Of a stretch of DNA of 64,000 nt, positions 58,873-64,000 are shown piece by piece. Origin of the DNA: Avena insularis. Taxonomy: Eukaryota > Streptophyta > Magnoliopsida > Poales > Poaceae. The stretch is from assembly GCA_023614405.1 (NCBI GenBank), contig CM042694.1, positions 90,689,285 to 90,753,284 of the forward strand, in the 5' to 3' direction. The position numbers were made by a program, and so were the translations under genes. Under the pieces are notes generated by a model that had not been told where the DNA came from, searched no databases, and saw nothing but the letters and a program-made list of their open reading frames with translations. Within the stretch, counting starts at the first letter, position 1. Each line of letters opens with the position of its first letter.

Positions 58873-59683
58873 TTGCTTCGGTGTCCCCACACACACACAC
58901 ACACAAAGAATTCAGCCGTTAGCGGGTTTCGGGTGCGTGCTCGGGTGAAGACCGGGCGGAGATGGAGTCCGAGGTACGTATAGGAGATCTGGCGGGATCG
59001 TACAACCGGGTGAAGGTAGAGCAATTTTTTTTTTCAATACACGTATTTGGCCCAGGCAGTCATGACGCGTCCGCGCGGGCAACCAGCGACTATGGCCAGT
59101 TATGTGCAGACTAGATCTTCCAGTAAGTGGATTATTAGTAAGTGGAGTAGAAGATTATTTATCTTAGCGAGATGGCGAGATCGCATATCATCCTGGCCAT
59201 GGCTAGCGAGGTGTACGGTGAAGCCAGTGTCTTGATCCATTGCCGAGAGCATGGCTTGAGGCATAATAATCTTCTACTCCCTCCGACCTATATTAGTTGA
59301 CTTAGATTTATTTAGATTCGGGTGTATCTAGTACTAAAATATGTCTAGATACATCCGAATCTAAAAAAATTAGAGGCAACTAATATTGGTCGGACGGAAT
59401 ATAAAAATCTGCTCTACCTCCTATAAAAAATACCAAGCACCGGTCCGTGCTGCGTATATATACATCTCAAAACAGTACAAGAGATTTACAATGCCTAGCC
59501 ATGTCAGCCTAACACCTCCACCCGGTCGTACGATTCCCCGCCCGATCTCGTATGCGGTATGCCGATCTCCTATACATAGGAGCTAGTAAGTACGGACTCG
59601 ACCTTCACCCGGTCTTCACTCGAGAAAGCACCGGAAACCCGCTAACCGGCTGAATTCTTTGTCTAGGGGGGACACCGAAGCAA
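58873..59683. mobile_element. Small TIR element with long inverted ends
   Basis: The ends read ttgcttcggtgtcccc inward from both sides, and the inverted similarity continues for roughly 150 bp (gaattcagcc, gttagcgggttt, gtgaagaccggg). There is an (AC)n tract near 58890 and a Stowaway MITE inside. No transposase; the TSD is not clear. Flanking R sequence differs on the two sides (block G left, block C/D right), so it sits at a junction of two R copies. Confidence 0.6.
59277..59399. mobile_element. Stowaway MITE (Thalos-like), 123 bp, TSD TA
   Basis: Inverted ends ctccctccgacctatatta and the complement of taatattggtcggacggaa, with gtatctagtactaaaatatg in the centre. TA at 59275-59276 and 59400-59401. 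Same family and same length as 34684-34806. Confidence 0.88.
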
Positions 59684-59689
59684 GGGTCA

Positions 59690-60690
59690 TATAGGAAACA
59701 TAATATAAAGATGGATATTATGTTGTGCAACAACCATGCAAGAAATGATCCCATGCAATTCAATACTGATGTACTTATGTGAGCATCCCTCTCTCAGTGA
59801 GGTAGGTTTTTTCATGCTTGGCATGTGAATGCACTAAAATTTTCTTTTCATATATATCCATCTTTAATGTACTCGAAACCGATTCCAAAGAATCCCCTCC
59901 CTTACGGTAGTAGCTCAGTCATAAAATTTATCAAATTGATTGAAGTTCACATTGTAGCTTCTTTAGATCAGAACATTTTAGAAATTGTTTGCAGTCTCTT
60001 CTCAAGTCCCTTTGTCATTGGCGGGCAAAAATAGGCCTAAGAAATCCAATTCCTTGCCATATGCATTGCATGTCGAATCGTAAGACCAGACTGTCTTTTT
60101 TTAAGCCTTAACTAATTCTCTCCATTTTCCCATGAGATGAGTATTAATCATGGTCGGTAGGGATATGTAGTTCCAACCCGATCTCCCATGGATGAGTGTC
60201 TAGGTGTGTCAATTGTGTGCATGCTTGTGACCACCCTACCTCACAAGTCACCCCCATCGATTTGTGTTGGATGACACGATGGGCTGAAAACTCAAGGTTT
60301 TTCTCCCACTATTACTAATAAGTTTAAAAAATTCAATTGAATTTGCTTTATATATTAGGTAATTATGACATTGCATTGGATGCAACCAGGTAAATGGTTT
60401 AGCACAGAAAATATCGTAAACAAAGGAAAAATTAAACCAAGAGTGAAATTTTCTCGAAATATGTTTGCTCAAATTAGATTGCATACATGGTTGTAGCTTA
60501 AAATACACGTATATAAACTGTAGGAGGCATGTTTAGAAAAGTACGTGCTAAAAATCATTTTGGGATTTATTTTACCATATATTTTAAGGTGCGCACACAT
60601 GTGTCTTTGTGATAAGTATAGCAAACCCTTAATACAAAGTTGATATAACATAATATTATCTTAAAAATTAAGTGGTTTATATTAGAGCTA
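59690..60690 (+). repeat. R repeat copy 12 (long form, 5' truncated)
   Basis: Begins in block C/D (ggatattatgttgtgcaaca), continues through E-H, then the extension tagattgcatacatgg and gataagtatagcaaaccc shared with copies 2 and 9. Confidence 0.75.
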
Positions 60691-61180
60691 GGAAATGTCT
60701 AATAACGAACCATTGGTAGTTAGTTTGTGCGGAGTGTGGGAGCTGCGAGCTGGGCAAGTTTTTACACCAACACGGCTGAGCTGCGACGCATACAAGCTAC
60801 TGCTGCTTTGCTACCAACCACTTATGTCAGCAGAGCGTCCTTTGGTTGTGAGCAGTGGGAAATATCTGCCATTTGTGTATGCTCTAGGCGAACGAGCCAC
60901 CGAAAAATGATTGTTTGCCTATGTCAAGGCATATTGGGAGGGCCATAATTAAGAAGCGGATACAAAGAAACAAGTGGTGATGGGGTCAAATATGTCGTGC
61001 TAGGGGCGATCACGTGCTTAAACAATAGTAGTTCCCAATTGGGTTGTCGAGGTGGCGAATTAGTCATGGCCTGGATGATTATACCTGACGTGTCCTGTAG
61101 GTTGTAGAATCTGGGTGTGATCGAGTGAATTATGAAGGAAGAAAAGGCCAAGATAAATAGTACTCACTCCGATTCCAAAA
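60691..61180. other. No recognisable gene
   Basis: 60730-60870 is weakly similar to 27820-27900 and 33100-33310. The rest shows nothing identifiable. Confidence 0.3.
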
Positions 61181-63375
61181 AAAGATTGAAAGAAAGGCAA
61201 AAGGCTTGCCTTAATTCATTAATAGGGAAGAGTTTGGAACAAAGTTCAATGGATCTTACAAACCGCCACAAAAAAGGGAAAGCTGCTAATCTCCCAGTAG
61301 AAGGTGGCCCAAATGTTTGGCGGCCACGAAGACCCATGTAATGACTTCATTTTTTAGCTTTGCGAAGACAATGGTGGGCATGTTGATCAATTTCTTGAAA
61401 GTCCTAGCATTTCGCTCATTCCATAGCTCCCACGAAGACAGCATAAGAAGGGAGGCCATCGCCTTCCTCCTAGTCGGGTGGGAGAGGGAAAGGTGGCTCC
61501 ACCAAGCTTCATCATCATCAAAACCCCATCCAACTTGTAGGCTCAAAATCCTCAAGCTTGAGCCAATCTTTAATCATACCCCCAAATGCGGATGGAGTAG
61601 CAGCAACGGAAAAGGAGGTGGCAAGCCATCTCATCCTCACGACGACAAAGGGGACAAATTCTACCATTGGGCCAACCCCTAAGCTCCAAGCAATCCGCCA
61701 TCCAAACATGGTTTTGAATGATGATCCACGCGAAGAACTTGCACTTGGGCGTCCAATTCTTCCAAACAAGAGAGTCCATGGGGGAGAGCACGAGCCCAGC
61801 AAATTGTGCCAAGTAGGCCGAGTGGCAAGAGTAGATTTCGGAGGGGTGAGCTTCCAAGTAATGGAGTCGAGAGTGTTGTCCATGAAGGCGACCCGCGAGG
61901 TGAAGGACCAAAAATTCGAGAACTCTTGGAGGTGGAGCACGGACAAACCGTTCGTGATGTCATGATGCGAGACCCAAGCATTATCAATAATAGCTTGGAG
62001 AACGGTCCAATTCTTAATTTTTGAAATCTTGTAGATGGATGGGGCTATAGTCATGGGGCTGATACCATCGGCCCACGGGGCATCCCAAAAGATTGCTTTG
62101 ATTCCATCTCCAATGGAGACTTTTGTCATCGCGTAAAATAATTCCATGGCATCTTTATTGTAGTGATATCCAATCCAACCCACAACCTTTCTGGCGCCGT
62201 CCACTCAAGTTAAGGCCAACGAAGACGTAAGACCCTTCCAAACTTGTCCATGTTGAGAATTCCAAGTCCTCCGAAGGAGGTTGTTCTACATACTGCCGTC
62301 CAATTGACCTTGCATTTCCTCCCCAAAGCCTTCTCATACCTGGCCCAAAGAAAGGCTCTAATGATTTTTTGAATAGCTTGAAGAGGTTCAATGGGAACAT
62401 TCACCGCGGTTAGAGGGTAGATTGCCTGAGAGGTGAGAACCAAAGTGACGAGAGCCTTGTGTCCCACAATATTGAAACATTTCCCATTCCATGGTACTAG
62501 ACGCTTTGTCGCTTTATCTTCTAGGTATTGGAAATGAATCCGCTTGAGCCCTTTTAGTCCTAAAGGGAGACCAAGGTACCGCATAGGAAAGGTAGTAAAC
62601 TTCGCTGGGAGACTTCTAAGAACATACACAGGTCAATGTCATTGCATCTAATAGGATCCGCGAGGCTCTTTTGAAGATTCGTGACAAGGCCGGTAACTTT
62701 TCCAAAGTTATTAATGATGCTTGCAAGGTTGGAGATATCAATCTCAAAAAGGGCCATGAATATGACCGTGTCGTACGCATAAAGGGAGGTTCAAAAGTGC
62801 GCCCTGCTCCCAGGAAGGCGGTGGAAATGTCCATGCTCCGTGGCCACTTGCATAAGACGTTTAAGGGGATCGATTGAATTGTCAAAAAGCAAGGGGAAAA
62901 GTGGAACTCCTTGGTGCAAACCACGGCTATGCTTGATGGGGTCGCCTGAGACACCATTAAGGAGAACTCTTGATGTGGAGGAGCAAAGAAGTGCAGCAAT
63001 CCAATCAAGAAAGCGGGGCGAGAAGCCAAGATGATGAATAATCTCAAGAATGTACTCCCACCGAACCGAATCAAAGGCCTTCTTAATGTCAAGCTTGAGT
63101 AAGAGGTTGGCCTTCTTTTTCCTATGGAGCCAACGCGCATAATTTCTCACAAACATGAAGTTGTCGTGGATGCTTCTTCTTTTAATGAATGCGCTTTGAG
63201 AAAGCGAGATGAGCTCATTCATGCGACGTGCAAGTCGCATTGACAAGATTTTCGCAACAATCTTGGCAAAACCATGGATGAGACTAATTGGTCTATATTC
63301 GGTGATGTCATCCGCCCCCTCCTTTTTTGGTATAAGCACAATGTTGGCGGTGTTAAGCTGCTGACTCATGTACTA
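61181..63375 (-). pseudogene. LINE ORF2 fragment with damaged reverse transcriptase
   Basis: Minus-strand order: RT start NTANIVLIPKKEGADDITEY, RPISLIHGFAKIVAKILSMR, KLDIKKAFDSVRWEYI, GLHQGVPLFPLLFD, then a TGA, then the active site as LYAYDTVIF in place of YADD, followed in another frame by MRYLGLPLGLKGLK. Then come GWIGYHYNKDAMELFYAMTK and the zf-RVT-like CPLCRREDEMACHLLFRC. The 3' end near 61180 (gcaagccttttgcctttctt) is LINE-like. The endonuclease part and 5' end are missing: similarity stops abruptly at about 63375. At least three frameshifts and one stop are present. Confidence 0.85.
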
Positions 63376-64000
63376 ACGAGCTCGTTGGGGAACCCCAAGA
63401 GGAAGGTATGATGAGCACAGCAGTAAGTTTCCCTCAGTTATAAAACCAAGGTTATCGAACCAGTAGGAGCAAGGAAACACCTCCAAGGTGTTGTTACCAA
63501 CTTGGAATCCTGCACAACACAACCACAGAACTTTGCCCCCAACTTACAGTGAGGTTATCAATCTCACTGGTTTTGCTGAAAACAAAGGATTAAACATGTT
63601 GTGTGGAAGAAAGTAAAAGCTTGCAAAAAGTAAACAGAAAATAGTAAACAGTTGTAGATTGATTGTAAAAAAAGGACCGGGGTCCATAGTTCACTAGTGG
63701 TGGTTCTCCTTAAGATAGATAACATGTTGGGTGAACAAATTACAGCGGGGAAATTGACAGACATCGAGAAAGCATACATGCATGTACTAATCATCTTGAC
63801 TCCTTTGAGATTCGATTGGGCATTACAATATTATACATAGACTGTAATCCAACTGCATCTATGACTAATAATCTACCTTCAGGTTATCATCCGAACCCCC
63901 TCCAGTATTAAGTTGCAAGCAACAGATAATTGCATTACACATTGCGTGTAAAGTAAACAATATGATTGTTCTATGAACAAAGGATTGTTGTTTTCTCCCT
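63376..64000. mobile_element. Edge of another Triticeae repeat, continuing past the window
   Basis: The block starting cgttggggaaccccaagagg, with tatcgaaccagtaggagcaa and ttgtgtggaagaaagtaaaa, is a sequence type I recall as high-copy in Triticeae. I cannot assign its class or its second end, because it runs out of the window. It interrupts the LINE. Confidence 0.4.

Noticed and set aside
1..64000. CRISPR array, tRNA, rRNA or prokaryotic operon
   Set aside because: No spaced identical short repeats, cloverleaf candidates, rRNA cores or operon-like gene spacing were seen; the window is plant nuclear DNA.

Overview
This 64 kb window looks like nuclear DNA of a Triticeae grass (wheat, Aegilops, rye or barley group). 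The reasons are an Angela/BARE/WIS-type Copia LTR, Thalos-like Stowaway MITEs, CACTA-like 'agtcccggtt' elements, Triticeae-type LINE tails, and very low gene density. No bacterial or organellar features, rRNA, tRNA or CRISPR arrays were seen. The only complete, recognisable protein-coding gene is a two-exon cytochrome P450 (CYP71 clan, about 503 aa) at 1464-3064. It is bracketed by two non-LTR retroposon insertions, each with a perfect long target-site duplication (TSD).

Layout. (1) 1-4.5 kb: the P450 with a minus-strand retroposon upstream (TSD 19 bp) and a plus-strand one downstream (TSD 18 bp). (2) 4.5-20.6 kb: a three-level nest of Copia retrotransposons. A minus-strand Copia with a 189 bp LTR (Copia-A) is split by a plus-strand Copia (Copia-B, 5011-20307, TSD GTTGG). 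Copia-B is split in turn by a minus-strand Angela-like Copia (8355-17179, TSD CCTAC). (3) 20.6-37 kb: a degenerate duplicated tract. It holds an F-box/LRR-like pseudogene fragment, a LINE fragment, a 1.2 kb tandem duplication, a Mutator-like TIR element, and many copies of one unclassified repeat, here called the R repeat. (4) 37-39.5 kb: a (GA)n tract, a 125 bp minisatellite and a possible unknown minus-strand gene. (5) 40.5-45.5 kb: a minus-strand R copy split by a 4.1 kb Helitron that appears to carry host gene fragments. (6) 46.5-49.3 kb: two CACTA-like elements in inverted orientation. (7) 49.5-60.7 kb: more R copies, a broken hAT transposase and a small TIR element. (8) 61.2-63.4 kb: a minus-strand LINE fragment with a damaged reverse transcriptase, then the edge of another repeat that leaves the window.

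How it fits together. Apart from the P450 and perhaps the unknown gene at 38.4-39.5 kb, this is a record of insertions, tandem duplication and decay. The most unusual structural signal is the R repeat: at least 12 copies in about 38 kb, almost all in one orientation. It partly duplicates together with F-box/LRR-linked sequence and does not match any element class I can name. Most TE reading frames are broken by small indels even where the LTR pairs remain nearly identical. I see no convincing evidence for a new enzymatic or defence system here.
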